The notes: a model not told the origin generated them from the sequence alone. A DNA stretch of 64,000 nucleotides from Sodiomyces alkalinus F11 (GCF_003711515.1 NW_021167080.1:6342346-6406345), one strand, 5' to 3'. Shown: positions 51,620 through 63,558, counted from the stretch's first letter. A program made the numbers and translations.

Positions 51620-53996
51620 TTTTGCTTTGGATTCTCAAAGATTTCGGGTAGGTGAAATGGTCGTCTCAGGTCCGGAATCTGATGGGCGGCGGGGAAGGCG
51701 GATGGTGGCGAGAAACCTGGTACGTGAGTTATGCAAAAAGCAACAAGTATGGCTGATTGTCCGGACAAGTCGAAGTACTTTAGATACTGAACTCTAGGGT
51801 TCTTTGGTTGTTTACGTCGATTCAACGGAGCTGATGGAGTGGCAGAGGATTGATGGTGATCAGAGTTGGGATGATGAGAAAATTGGCGGAGAGAAAACCG
51901 TCACTGGAAAATGGGCGAGAATATAAAGAAGAAGAAAAAAAGAAGGACAAAGAGAAGGTGCGGTCAAGTCGCATACCTTATGGTGAATGGCTACTTGAGG
52001 AGTGGGACATGGACCGTGCACCAGGGTATTATTCACCGGCCCAGGTGACCGCTTTCTAGCGGGGATTCGTGTGTGTTGGGCCGACATGGAAAATCCCGCT
52101 AATTGGGTGGTCGGTCGTTTGAAAGGTGCCTTTCCCGAGCACGCCGAGGGCATTGGAGTTCTCGATTGGATAGTCGATGAAGAAGACTATTAATGCCAGA
52201 TCTTCAGGATGGACTTGGATCTCCGTAGAAATCGCCCGTTCATTCTGAAAAGAATATAGAGACCACCTCGGTCGCCTCCCGTCGAACGAGAGACAGTCAC
52301 TAGTTCAAAGCAGAAATACTGTGTCATTGGCGAGCTGTAGTGTATGTATAATTGCTAAAATATGTAGGATGCTATTTTGAACCTTTTCATCGGTCTATTT
52401 ATTGCACATGTTAAAGATGTCCGAATTAACCGCTGTTGATGTGTTGGTCCTCTGTTTCACCGTACAGGTACCTCAGTCTTCGCTTCATCCCTGGCACCCC
52501 ATCCATTTGGGCCTGGTGGTCCCACTCGCTTGCAGATGCGGGGGTGACGGTTTCCTGTCAACCTTGCGATAAGACAAACCGACTTGGCCAAAACTTGCCT
52601 ACCTCAACTAAGGTAGCTTGACAAACTGGATACCCCGTCTTAACCAGGGTGTCAACGCCGAGCCTACAGATAAGGGTGTTAAAAGGGCCTTCAAAGCTTC
52701 AAAGAAGGGGATATATACAATGGTCTTGAATCTCAGTGGTTGTGAATGGGACGAATTCTCGGCGGTAAGATTTCTAGAATCCTGTCAGAAGACGAAGAAT
52801 GGAAGTGGAAAGGTAAAACAAATAATGTAGCTGATTAATCCGATCACGCAACCCTGGAGACGGGAAAAGCAGTTTCGAGGCTATCCCAGGACGGATCTCA
52901 TTATTAGGTACCGTGCTCGTACTCCGTACTTAACTTGATATGAAATCGTTCTGGTTGATTGCCTTCCAGGTGCCCATCCACGAACACAATGGAGGTATTA
53001 AATACTCAGTAGCACCAGCTCCCCTCGACTGCAAACGATGATGTCAATATGAGTACCGCCAAACCCTAACTGCAATGCTCTTGGGACATTCTCGCCCAGC
53101 CAGTCACTCACTTATCGTTTGATCGGTATTGAGCCGTCTGGACACCATCATCTATCCGTCTTTGCTCCGCTGAATTGCATGAGACCGCATCCAACCTCAG
53201 ACAACCCGAATGCCACAGAATGAACGGAGTAATGTAATGCCATACAATTTACCGCACTCCGTGCCTAGGGATTTGCCATGGCCAGGTTACGATCCAGTTT
53301 CCTAACCTCGTCCCAACCTCATCCCCCAATATCTTCTCTCCGCATGGAATTAATGTCACTCACGTTGGACAGCCCGCCGTGTAGTTCTCCGCACCGCGTC
53401 CCGTTTTTCTTTGTCCTTTCCCTATCCTGACTTAATACAAAGTAGTGACACCCGGCACTTCCCCCCCTCTCGTGTCGGGCCACTTTAACTGCGGTTTCCG
53501 GCCAACATACCTTCGGTACGAAGGAGTACGGATGACACCATCAGTACCTTCCTTACTTATCTTTCGCCCCTGTACCTTTCATAGCGCGCACCTTTTAAGG
53601 CTGATAGTTATTGATTCTCTTGAGGTATCAACAACCTGCTTCTGACTCGGGTACATATACCTACTTTGGTGCCTACCTTACCAGGTTGGAGTGCAATGGG
53701 ACAGTCAGGTCCCCTCCCTAAGGTATCCCTTGCTCGTGCCGGCTTTCTCGGTCATTCACGGCATTGCCCGACTAAGGTAATAGCAACTAAGAGCCAGGCG
53801 TGACCTTTTCGACCCTTCACCTGACCACCGGTAGATATCTTACACATCTACTCTATACCTTACCTTACCAGCCCCCTTGATCGCTCGTGATTCAGTATCT
53901 CTTGAACATATAGCGTCGCGACTTGGATCAAAAGGGGAAGCGCCCCAGACGTCTCAAGACGTTCCCTGAGACTCGCTATCGTTCATCGTTCCCAAC
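51620..53996. other. Divergent intergenic region antizyme / Yippee-like
   Basis: 2.4 kb without a supported gene. It holds short motifs CGTACTCCGTACTT (52919) and GGTACGAAGGAGTACGG (53515), and pyrimidine-rich stretches nearer the Yippee gene. Frames of 60-97 codons near 51850-52200 lack a domain. Confidence 0.55.
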
Positions 53997-54917
53997 ATGG
54001 CGTTCAGCGCATTGTCACCAGGTCCTTCGCGCTCGAGTTGGACCTGGAGTTCGACCTCGAGTTCGACCTCGATTTTCTCATCCTACCTCCTCCCCACCTT
54101 CAAGCTCCCCTTCCGACGACGCCGTTCGACCAACACATCCTTGAATTCTGATGTGCCGTCCCTGAGCAGCTCGCCAACTCCCTCCGGTACGGGCTCCGCC
54201 GGGGACTCCCCGCCTCCCTCGCCACCGTCCTACCTCAACGCCGTCTCGGACGACAAGTGCCGTCCGACCACCCCAGTACCCACCCGGCGTCTATCCCGCG
54301 CCGCTCCCGACACCCTCCGCTGCTCCAACTGCTCCCGCGACATCGCCTTCCTCTCGCAGATCATGAGCAAGGGCTTCAACGGCCGCCACGGCCGTGCCTA
54401 CCTCGTTTCTCCCTCGCCGCCCGCCTCGTCCCCGGGCCACTTCTCCCTCTCTCACGACGACCAGGATCGGGGTACGGCCAGCGGCCACAAATTACTCAAC
54501 ATTTACATCGGCGCTTCCGAGTCGCGCCAGCTCGTGACCGGGTGGCACACCGTGGCCGATATCACCTGCACGGGATGCGGGGTCAAGCTGGGCTGGAAGT
54601 ATATTGACGCCCAGGACCCTCCGCAGTACTACAAAATCGGCAAGTTCATTCTCGAGGCGCAGCGCGTGTCTGCGTTTCATTCTTGGGAAGATGTCGGTGT
54701 CAACGTCGATGGCGCTCACGGCTTTGATCGTTCGGCGAACCGCTCTGGGGAGACGCGTGCCGAAGATAATGTAGTCTTTGACTCGGACGACGAGGATGAG
54801 TGCGAGGATATCTTTGCCGGCGTCTGGGACCCTGTGAACGTCGCATACAGGCGGGGTCAGCGAGACCTGCAAATGGGGGACCGACTCTCGACCCTCACAC
54901 TTCGCGGCCAGGAATGA
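53997..54917 (+). CDS. Yippee-like zinc-binding protein
   Basis: 306 aa, one exon; start in context CCAACATGG. Residues 1-105 are Ser/Pro/Arg-rich and probably disordered. The Yippee fold follows: LRCSNCSRDIAF with Cys109 and Cys112, SKGFNGRHGRAYLV, NIYIGASESRQLVTGWHTVADITCTGCG with Cys191 and Cys194, and LGWKYIDAQDPPQYYKIGKFILE. The four cysteines form the zinc site shared with Mis18 and cereblon. The spacing between the two CxxC pairs (78 residues) is about 25 longer than in animal Yippee proteins because of a Ser/Pro/Asp insertion at about 142-165. The C-terminal 70 residues are acidic (FDSDDEDECEDIF). Yeast Moh1 is a small member linked to stationary-phase survival. The cellular role of this long fungal form is unknown. 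Confidence 0.88.
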   Translation: MAFSALSPGPSRSSWTWSSTSSSTSIFSSYLLPTFKLPFRRRRSTNTSLNSDVPSLSSSPTPSGTGSAGDSPPPSPPSYLNAVSDDKCRPTTPVPTRRLSRAAPDTLRCSNCSRDIAFLSQIMSKGFNGRHGRAYLVSPSPPASSPGHFSLSHDDQDRGTASGHKLLNIYIGASESRQLVTGWHTVADITCTGCGVKLGWKYIDAQDPPQYYKIGKFILEAQRVSAFHSWEDVGVNVDGAHGFDRSANRSGETRAEDNVVFDSDDEDECEDIFAGVWDPVNVAYRRGQRDLQMGDRLSTLTLRGQE

Positions 54918-55423
54918 CATGACGTGATGATTTTCCGGCGCAAAACGTGAGCCGGTTGTTCTTCTTCCAGTTTGCGAAGGGTGGTTTGTTCATTTATTTT
55001 ATGATGGCGTCAGTATTACGTTGGCTGGGTACGGGTTCAACTATGGGCTTCGAATTAGAACGCGATAGCACACATTATACCACGCGGCAATATGCCGCAG
55101 ACTGATTCTTAAGCAATACGTTTCCTTCAACAGTCCCTCCCACTTCCACTTATTTGGTCCAGATACGGCACGGAGAGCTTCAAATTCGCAAGCTTCCTTA
55201 CTGAAAGGCATCTTACGATTCTATTGCGGAATTTAATTCCTTTATATTTATCTGTTTGCCGCGGACGGGTGTCTACTCCGCACAAATACCTAGTTACCAT
55301 TATGTGTCGGCATACCTTTGTTGATGATTATGGTCGTGTTGTACATAAAATGCATCCTGACCCCAGCACTGTTCTTCTACAAGTAAGGTACTTGAGAGTC
55401 CCCATTGCTCTGCGCCTACCATT
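54918..55423. other. Convergent 3' regions
   Basis: AT-rich sequence between the Yippee-like gene and the dipeptidase gene. No gene seen. Confidence 0.6.
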
Positions 55424-56925
55424 CTACACCTTGGGTTCTTCAGCGACATAGTGCAAGTAGGCACCCAGCAGCTTGATGCCCTCGACGTAGTTCCGTTTGT
55501 CCAACTTCTCATTGATCGAGTGAGCACCGTCAGTTGAACTACCCATGGGAAGAAGGAGGACGTTCTTCCCCGTGGCCTGCTCAAAGGTGAGCGTAACGGG
55601 GATACTAAAGATCGGGCGAGTCAATACACAACTTATACATGTATACTCAAGGCATCAAATGTCGTCATGACGTACCTGCCACCCTCACGAGTGAAGTCGG
55701 GCTGAGTGCCCCAAACCCTCTCGACGGCCTTGGCTGCGGCCGAGAAATTCCAGTGCTTGGGCGACGCGACCCACCACTTGCCCGAGTGCTGCTCGTACAC
55801 TTTCATGGTGTTCTTGCTGCCGAGCTTGGCAAATTGTTCCTCAATGTACTTGAAGACGGCCTGGTTGGTCTTCTCGATCCCCATGTTGGGAACGGTCCGG
55901 ACAGAGAACTTGCCGATGACCTTCGCTGGGATCACCGTCTTGGCGCCCGGGGCAGAGAAGGCCCCCTCGATTCCATGGATCGAAAGCGACGGGAACCGCC
56001 AGCGGGCCATGAGGGTGGATTTCTTATCATCGAAGATAGTCGTCTTGCTGCCGAGCGATTCGTGGATGTCGTTCATTGTGAAGGAGATGTTGTCATACAG
56101 GCTCTCCTCTTCCGGTGTCACGGGAGAGACTTGCTCCATAATACCGGGAATCTGGATTTTGCCGTTCGTGTCGACGAGCGAACCTAGGAGCCGCGTCAAA
56201 TCGGTCATGGGCTCTTGTGCGGTGCCACCGAAGACACCACTGTGGAGGTCCGCTCCGGGACCCGATACCTCGATGGAGTAATAGTTGCATCCCCGCAGGC
56301 CGTAGGTCAAGCAAGGCTTCTCCGTGCCCAGCCAGTAGTTGTCCGAAATGCAGACGGCTTCGGCGTCCGCAAAGTACTTCTTGGCTTCGGCCACGATGAG
56401 GTCGTCCAGACCTTCCGAGCCGTACTCCTCCATACCCTCGAAGCACATCAGGAGGTTGACGGGGAAGTCGAGGCCGGCCTTCTGGTGCGCTTCAATGGCG
56501 TTCAGCCAACCGAGAACGGGGCCCTTGTCGTCAGTGGCACCTCTGCCGAACATCCTGCCTTTGTCATCCACCGTGAGGTCAAACGGCTCGGTCGCCCAGC
56601 CATCGCTCTTCTCTGCAGGCTGGACGTCGTAGTGGCCGTAAACCAAGATGGTTCTCTTGTTCTTGTCATTCCCGTACCGGGCTAGTACGACAGGAGGGAG
56701 TTCTAGGCCGGGATGCCCCGGCTGGTCGCCGAGGGGCCGGAGTTCGACAGAGGCTCCCAGGGCCTTCAGCTCGTCAGCGAGAAACTCGCCCATCCGCACG
56801 ACATCGGGACGGCGAGCTGGCTCGGCAGAGATGGAGGGAATGGCCACGGCCTTCCGGAGGCGTTCGATGTAATGGCCAGCATCGTTGTCGACCTGTTTGA
56901 AGAAACCATCTAGTTGGGGCGCCAT
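55424..56925 (-). CDS. DUG1: Cys-Gly metallodipeptidase, M20 family (DUG1-like)
   Basis: Exons complement(55424..55604, 55676..56925); 476 aa from the ATG at 56925 ([13 protein letters not shown]), which matches the length of yeast Dug1. Metal ligands are visible: YGHYDVQPA (about 95-103), [27 protein letters not shown] and, in exon 2, [11 protein letters not shown] with His445. The dimerisation and substrate region [16 protein letters not shown] is intact. Dug1 hydrolyses Cys-Gly from glutathione breakdown and acts with Dug2/Dug3; related CNDP enzymes are carnosinases. The 71-nt intron has donor GTACGT and a TTTAG acceptor, joining [12 protein letters not shown]. The reading frame stays open 63 codons upstream to ATGs at 57114 and 57093. 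That extension is basic and lacks Asp or Glu, so a mitochondrial form may also be made (see findings). Confidence 0.95.
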
Positions 56926-58205
56926 CTTGCGGGCTTGGTGAGCTTGTATGGTTGCTGTGAGATATGATCGAGCACTTCGGAGAGACGATGGAGGAGCGAC
57001 TACAAACGGCCGAGCTTTGGAGAGAGGGAGAGTTGGAATCCTCGAAATGGCCTGCAAACACCACGAGGGGCGAGGGAGGGAGATGCGGGGCATTACGCCA
57101 ACAGATAATACCACCTGCTCATTGGGCAGATGCAGCTGCTGGGACGCAATGGAGAAAGCTCAAGGTTCGTTTATTAGCAAAGCAGCTTTTTGCTAACTGG
57201 ATGGCGGGGTCGAAGAAGCGGCCAGCGCCGGCATTCACAGGGCAGGCATACAGGCATGCAGGCAGGTTTGTATCGGGAAGCTTTGTAATCAGGTTGAGTG
57301 AGTCACATGATTACGGATAAGTTGATTGTTACCCACGTCTGACATATTTATCACTCACGTGACCAAACTCTAAGATTGCCTTCTGCCAACAAATTTCTTG
57401 CCAACGTCCCCTTCCCCTCTGCCTCTTCCATTTCTCCCTCCATCACCTCCTCGCCTACTTAACCGTGAGAGAGAGCGACGATTTACACACGACTGCATCG
57501 GAACCATCGACCCATCACACCTATCTCATGTTCTTATCTGGGATCTGTGAAGGGCTGCAATTTCTTCCTTAATTCTCCCTTCGCGAAGCCGAAATCACGC
57601 ACCCCCTCTTTCGGCGGACTTTCGTCATCTGCTATCCTCGACCTCCCCACTCCCCGAGATCGTCCGCGTTGCCAACAGCAGATTAGAGCTTTCTTTGACC
57701 GCAACACAGACAATACAAAAACTAACCAGGACTTCATTTACTTTTGGCAGGCTAACTAGGGCTGCTTCGCTGATGGTGCTCGTGGCGCAGAAGTGATTTG
57801 GATGTGTGGAGGATCTTCACAAAGGACTGCCTTTTTTCTTCTTCTCTTTGACCTGACGATACTCACCCTTTTGGGCCCTGTACTCTCCTTTCTTTCTTCC
57901 GTATTGCACCTAACCCAGCCTTGCATGTTGTTTCCATGACAAAAAAATCATAATTGATTCTCCCTCCTTGAAGGTTCAGCGCGAGAAATCAAGAAACAAA
58001 CAAGAATAGGGTTCCTCCCGATCGCACGTACTGACGTCCTTGCTCGTGAGCGATCGAGTTGCCAGTACAAAAACCTTTGTCTGCCATTTGACTGCGGAAA
58101 GAAGTTGCTATCTATAAAAGAGATATAGGCCGTCCTGTCACCCTGTCGGCATCTCTACGACATCAACTAGGTTATCCAGCACGAACATCACCAAAGCCAC
58201 CCAGC
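56926..58205. promoter_or_regulatory. Divergent promoter region DUG1-like / MPE1
   Basis: The first 189 bases leftward of 57114 continue the DUG1 reading frame and may encode a presequence. The rest is non-coding: GCAGGCATACAGGCATGCAGGCAGG near 57240 and a CT-rich leader toward MPE1, including a TATA-like box at 58113. Frames of 60-118 codons are unsupported. Confidence 0.5.
58113..58119 (+). promoter_or_regulatory. TATA-like element TATAAAA
   Basis: TATAAAA 93 bases upstream of the MPE1 start codon. Spacing would fit a short leader; no transcription start is known. Confidence 0.45.
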
Positions 58206-60240
58206 ATGTCGTCGTCCGTCTTTTTCAAGTTCAAGTCGCAGAAGGAGCCCACGCGAGTGGAGTTCGATGGCACTGGGATTTCGGTTTTTGAGCTAAAGCG
58301 AGACATCATCTTGAAGAGCGGGTTAGGTGACGGCACTGACTTCGATCTGGCTATCTACACCGAGGACGGTAGTGAGGGTAAGTCGTGCTGTATCCACATT
58401 CGAGCAGGACTGATGATGCTAACTATCTGGCAGAGTACGATGATGACACCACCATTATCCCTCGATCGACAACCGTAGTTGCTCGACGTCTTCCTGCGGC
58501 GAAGCCGGGCGCTGGTCGCGGCGCACGATATGTATTGGGCAAGATGCCTGTGTCAGCAAAGAACTCCGCGCGGAAGGAGCAGACGATTAAGCCGATAGCT
58601 GCGAAGCCGTCTACGAATGCCCTCGCCCAGATGAGCAGTGCTATGACAGAAGACGAGAAGATGGCAGCCATGTTCGCTGCGCAGAGTGAGCAGTGGTCAG
58701 CTCAGCAAGAAGAGATGTCACAGTATGTAATCAATCCATGTATCCCGGTTTTTTTTTTTTTTTTTTTTTTTTGCATTCCTTGTCAGCTAACGATAGTCGC
58801 AGCCAAACACCGGTCTTCAACAAAGGTGGCGCGAAGAGGCCAGCTAATGTTCCGGACCACGATCCTCCTAATGGCTACATTTGTTATCGCTGTGGAGAGA
58901 AGGGCCACTGGATTCAGCTATGTCCCACTAATGATGATCCCGAGTTTGACAACCGGCCACGTGTGAAACGGACAACGGGTATTCCGCGCTCATTTCTGCG
59001 GACCGTGGACAAATCCGTTGCCCTTGCACAGAACGGTGATGACGATTCCAAGAGACCTTCGGGAATCATGGTGAATGCCGAGGGAGAGTTCGTCATTGCC
59101 GAACCTGATAAGGCGTCTTGGGAGCAGTTTCAGGCCAAGGCCAAGTCGTCAGCCTCGGCGGCAAAGGCCATTGCCATGGGCGACAAAGATGTGCAGGAGA
59201 GGGGATTGGCTTGCCCAATTGACAAGAAAATGTTCATAGAGCCAATGAAGACCCCGTGCTGCCAGAAGACGTATTGTAATGATTGCATCACCAATGCTCT
59301 CATCGAGTCAGACTTCGTCTGCCCGAACTGCAACACGGATAGCGTCTTGATTGACGATTTGAAGCCAGATGATGAGGCTGTCAAGAAGATGAACGATTAC
59401 TTGAAGGAGAAGATAGAGCTGGAGAACCCGACTACGACTACGCCCAACGCCGGCGCCTCCTCGCCAACTCCTTTGGTCAAGGATGCACCTCAAGGCAAGA
59501 CTGAAAAATCCCCGCAAGCCTCGCAACTACTACAGACCGATAAGGAGAAGGCCTCATCCAAGCCCCCGACGCCTGCCGTGGCCAAGGTCTCGCCCAAGGC
59601 CACTCCAGCGCACACAACGCCGCCTAAATCGGCAGCGGCGACACCAACGCAGGCGCCGACGGAAGGAGCACCGTCTACCGAAGCCAACGCCAAGAAACGA
59701 CCAGCCGACGACTTGCTTGAGAATCCAAAGATTCCAAAGGCACCCAAGGCTATGCAGAGGCAACAGGAACAACAACACCAGCAACAGGCCATGCTGAACG
59801 GTCCTGGTGCGTTCGGTATGCCCATGAATCCCATGATGGGCTTCGGAGGCTTCGGGGGCATGAATATGAACATGGGCAACTTCCCAATGGGGATGCCCAA
59901 CATGGGTGGCATGAACATGGGCATGCCCATGATGAATGGAATGAACCCTATGATGGGTATGCCCGGTTTCAATCCCATGCAAGGCGGCTTCCCCCCCGAT
60001 ATGAACGGCAATGCCATGTTCAACGGCAACTTCAACATGAACGGGGGTGGTATGAACGGCATGAACGGGATGCAGGGGTTGCCTGGAGGGCCCATGAATG
60101 GTTACGACAATCAACAAAGACACAATTTCACTCAGCCCAGCAATGACGACGATGCCTATTTCCGCAGGCCTGTTAATCCTCACCGTCACCAGAACCGACA
60201 GCGACGCGTGCCTCGCCCGAGCGACTACCGGGAACTGTGA
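58206..60240 (+). CDS. MPE1: Mpe1, cleavage and polyadenylation factor subunit (DWNN / zinc knuckle / RING)
   Basis: Exons 58206..58377, 58434..58722 and 58803..60240; 632 aa. The DWNN ubiquitin-like domain occupies residues 1-75 (SSVFFKFKSQKEPTRVEFDG...IPRSTTVVARRLPA). A CCHC zinc knuckle lies at 181-194 (C181, C184, H189, C194). A RING/U-box-like domain starts with C291 (ACPIDKKMFIEPMKTPCC...FVCPNCN). The tail is disordered, with a Gln/His run and a Met/Gly/Asn-rich segment of about 110 residues. Yeast Mpe1 (441 aa) is an essential subunit of CPF that senses the polyadenylation signal and activates the endonuclease; the human relative is RBBP6. Both introns have CTAAC branch points close to the acceptor. 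Intron 2 carries a T run of about 23 at 58750-58772. The extra length over yeast is in the C-terminal tail. Confidence 0.95.
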
Positions 60241-61029
60241 GATTCGCTAAATGTTGGACTATCTGAAGTAGCTCACAACCTGGCAGCGAGCAACCAACTG
60301 TGCTGCCATATTCTCTCTGATGCCCAGAGAGTGTTCTCGCGGGCCCAGCTAATTCTGTATAATATCGGCATAATCACCACCCAGCGCTGTGCGGCGCCAT
60401 TCTTTCGGGTCCTCTCAAGGCACGGACTCGTTGGCGTCATTTCACATCATGCAGTTGGATTGGCAAATCGGAAGCTATGGCGTTGAGGAAAGGAATGAAT
60501 TTGAGTTCTGCATTCTGGCATCATGGCAGCGGAAAGGGGTAGGGGGTAGGGGGTATATGTATGGAACAGGCGGAAATGGAAGGGTTTCCACGGGGAGAAG
60601 TTCAGGAGACATGGAATCACTGGAGGAGGGAGTCGCGGAGAACGTAGGAGGCTTGGCCATACCAGCGATAGGTGTGGATTGCACTTCGTGTTTCGATAAA
60701 GCGGCAAATTACTATAAATCAATGAATTGAGAGTAGAATCCCTTTCAACCAACATGTTCATGCTCGCCGGGTATCAAATCATCCATTCAGTGCTGTATTC
60801 TAATGCTCCCCGTACTCCTATAGCATGAACCTCGTAGTAAGAAACCTCGTAGCTCCGCATGTCCGCGTGTGTATCCGTATCATCCCAGAGTCTTCCCACG
60901 CATGTCTTCGACAAGATAAGCAAAACTCCCGGGGCCTTAATGGTTCCTTTTCCTTCCTTTCCCTTCCTTTTTTTTTCTTTTTTTCTTTTTTTCTTCTTTT
61001 TTCTCTCTTTCGTATATTTATGTTCATCT
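60241..61029. other. Convergent intergenic region MPE1 / GET3
   Basis: 3' regions. Contains GGGG-TA-GGGGG-TA-GGGGG at 60536-60552 and a T/C-rich tract at 60948-61010. The 100-120-codon frames on both strands are low complexity. Confidence 0.6.
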
Positions 61030-62150
61030 TTAATCCATCTCGGGAGGAACGTAGGGCTTGACAAGCATCTCGCTGAATTTCTCAAGCTTCTCCTTCCCCC
61101 GGACCTCCTCGACAAGCAAGGGCATCTTGACGACATTGAACTCGTCGTAGAGCTCCTCGATCTGCTCGAGATACTTCTTCTGCATCTTGCGACGAGCGTT
61201 ACATTGCTCGCATTCGGAGCCCTTCTTGGGGAAGAGGAGCTGGTTGACGACGATGGAGTGGGTGTCGATGCCGTAGCTGGCCAGCTCCTGGATCATGCGC
61301 TCCGTCTCGTACAGGCTGAGGAACTCGGGAATGCAGACGCAGACGAAGGTGGTGAGGGTCTCGTCCTTGAACTGGGCGTTCACCTCGGAGATGGTCTCCC
61401 GGAGGGAATCGAGTTTGGCCATCATGTCGTTGAGGTTCTGGCCGTTGGGGAGCTGTCCTCCCTGGCCGAGGAAGCCATTCAGGAGGGGCCCGTATTGGGA
61501 GGAGAGCTGGGAGATTTTGGCCAGGGCCTTCTCGAGGACGGAAGGGAATTGGAGGAAGCGGAGGGTGTGGCCGGTCGGGGCGGTGTCGAAGATGATGGTC
61601 TCGTAGGACATGGACTTGACTTGTTTGAGGATTTCGGCGAAGGACATGGCCTCGTCAATGCCGGGGATCTAGATTCAACACCGTTTGGTCAGGACATGTG
61701 TTCTCTCCAGGACAACAACAAGTCTTGGGAAAGGAAAAGGACAGGCAAAGAAAAGTGGTGACTCACGGCAAACGCCAGATCCTGCATCATGCCCCCCAAG
61801 CCGCCACCCATAGCGTCGAGGTCGTCAGCGCCCTGGCCGGCGAGGAGGTCCTGCATGCTGCCGTTGGGGTCGATTTCCATGGCGGAGAGGTTGTCGAAGC
61901 CCTCGACGAGGCGGGCCTCCTTGCCGAACTTCTGGTTGAAGGCGTCGGACAAGTTGTGCGCCGGGTCGGTGGAGATGAGGAGGACCGACTTGCGGGCCTT
62001 GGCGAGCTGGATGGCGAGAGAGCACGATGTGGTCGTCTTGCCAACGCCGCCCTTTCCGCCGACGAAAACCCATCGTAGAGTGCGCTGGTCGAGGAGGGGT
62101 TGAAGCGTGGGCTCCATGGCGTCCACGTCGTCGATAACAGCGGTGGACAT
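61030..62150 (-). CDS. GET3: GET3/ASNA1 ATPase for tail-anchored protein insertion
   Basis: Exons complement(61030..61668, 61767..62150); 340 aa, the typical fungal length. The N-terminus [20 protein letters not shown] precedes the deviant Walker A P-loop [12 protein letters not shown] (about residues 31-42). Switch I is [12 protein letters not shown], the A-loop/Walker B region is [18 protein letters not shown], the dimer zinc motif is CEQC (in [10 protein letters not shown]), and the client-binding helical region is [17 protein letters not shown]. Get3 is a homodimeric cytosolic ATPase that receives tail-anchored proteins from Get4/Get5/Sgt2 and hands them to the Get1/Get2 receptor of the ER. 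It also acts as a chaperone under oxidative stress when ATP is low. The 98-nt intron has donor GTGAGT and a CTAG acceptor, joining [17 protein letters not shown]. All key residues are intact. Confidence 0.97.
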
Positions 62151-62681
62151 GGTTGTAATGGGTACCTGGGTAAAGAGGAAGAAGGAGGGGCCGATGGGGG
62201 GGGTGGGTTTCGCTTTTTATGTTCTCTGCCCTTGGTTTCTTTCTTAAGGTGATTTTGGTTCGTTTTTCTTCTAGTACGAGACGAGGGTGATCTTAGGAAC
62301 CAAAAGTCAAGGGAATGGTACCGGTCTCGAGGTAGGGATACAATGGGCATACGAAGCAATTCCACGCGATTCTACAGGGTACCTTAGTGATACATACGGA
62401 TATGTATCCGTACGGCGGAATAGATTGGTGAATCAGTGAATCGGTGAATCGGTGAACCAAGTGATCAAACCCCGCCATCAGCCATCAGCCATCTGCGTCT
62501 CAGAGCCAAGGTAGTACCGTGCCAAGTATGATAATTCACCAATTGACACGGTCTCGTCCCAAATTACCTAAACCTCGACAATGGTGCTCTCGAGCTCCCT
62601 GCGCTTGAATTTTACTTCGTTCCAGAGAACTACACCCCAACATAACAGACGCGATAAAACTCGCCTTTGTTTCTTTTCGCC
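62151..62681. other. Divergent promoter region GET3 / 62682 gene
   Basis: 531 bp. Contains a GAATCAGTGAATCGGTGAATCGGTGAA tandem at about 62430-62456 and GGATATGTATCCGTACGG near 62399. No transcription-factor site is claimed. Confidence 0.55.
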
Positions 62682-63558
62682 ATGTCCAAAGGCTCCAGCA
62701 TTATTCGAAACCTTTCCAATAAAATCAGCTCTCGGACACTGCAAGTCACGGTCGTCCCGACACCCATCAAATTCTCCGAACGACGAGCTGTCTTGCATGC
62801 GTTGCAGAAATACACTCCCATAGAGGTTTTCCGGAAGCTTGATGTGAGAAAACACCCTCCGTTTCACCTACCCGAGCTGTTTCTTGCAAGTTTAGGCAGG
62901 GTCACTCACGCACCCACTCCTCGAGTAGAAGCATGAGGCGTCCTTCATTTCCGTCACACGCCATCGCTCCGGCGCCGAATACCTCGTAAAGAAAAGCCCA
63001 TTCCAGTACCAGCTTGCTCCGGAGGAGAACACCTCTTCGGTCAGGACATTCCTGACGACGACGCCCTCGAGCGATCCGATTTTGGAACAGGAGGCTACCG
63101 GTGCGGAGGACGAAAGCGAGGCGCAGCACCTGGGACCCGCCGGCAAGAAAAAGCAGTTTACGGTGCACATCTTCCCAGCAGCTGAATATGTCCACTCGGC
63201 TGCCATCCGCGCATCACCTCTCCACGGGCCCTGGCCCGACGGGCGGCGCGACACGGCCATGTTTTGCTCTTTGAAGCGATCGCTCCCTTCCGACATTGCT
63301 TCGGACGGGCTGTCGGACTGGGAGTCCGGCGGGCAGAGCGTGGACATGGCGCGGAGCAAGATGGTGGAGGACCTCTTGTTTGGGTCGAAGTCGCTGGACG
63401 TGGAAAAGAGGGCAATTGCTGAGCGGCTGCTTCGTCAGAAACGGAAGAAGAGCATGCCCGCTGTGATGGACGGCTTACTTCACCTTCAGGAATCGGCGGC
63501 CCAGGACCAACAGCAGTCGCTTCTTGGAAGTCCCAAGACGGACACGTTGGGGACTTGA
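62682..63558 (+). CDS. Uncharacterised protein with possible RRM-like N-terminus
   Basis: Exons 62682..62843 and 62929..63558; 263 aa. I do not recognise a named family. Exon 1 (MSKGSSIIRNLSNKISSRTL then VTVVPTPIKFSERRAVLHAL, EVFRKLD) and the start of exon 2 (KHEASFISVTRHRSGAEYLV, KKSPFQYQL) have the strand-helix-strand feel of an RRM-like or ferredoxin-like fold. They are followed by TVHIFPAAEYVHSAAIRASPLHGPW and an Arg/Lys/Gln-rich helical tail (ERLLRQKRKKSMP). The basic first 20 residues could target mitochondria. The 85-nt intron uses donor GTGAGA and a GTAG acceptor; its splicing is supported by phase, because exon 2 alone has no in-frame ATG at its start. It is divergent from GET3. The gene is likely real by codon bias; its function is unknown. 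Confidence 0.65.

Noticed and set aside
60536..60552. GGGGTAGGGGGTAGGGGG as a telomere-like repeat or quadruplex
   Set aside because: Only three G tracts, TAGGGGG differs from the fungal TTAGGG repeat, and the location is an ordinary 3' intergenic region.
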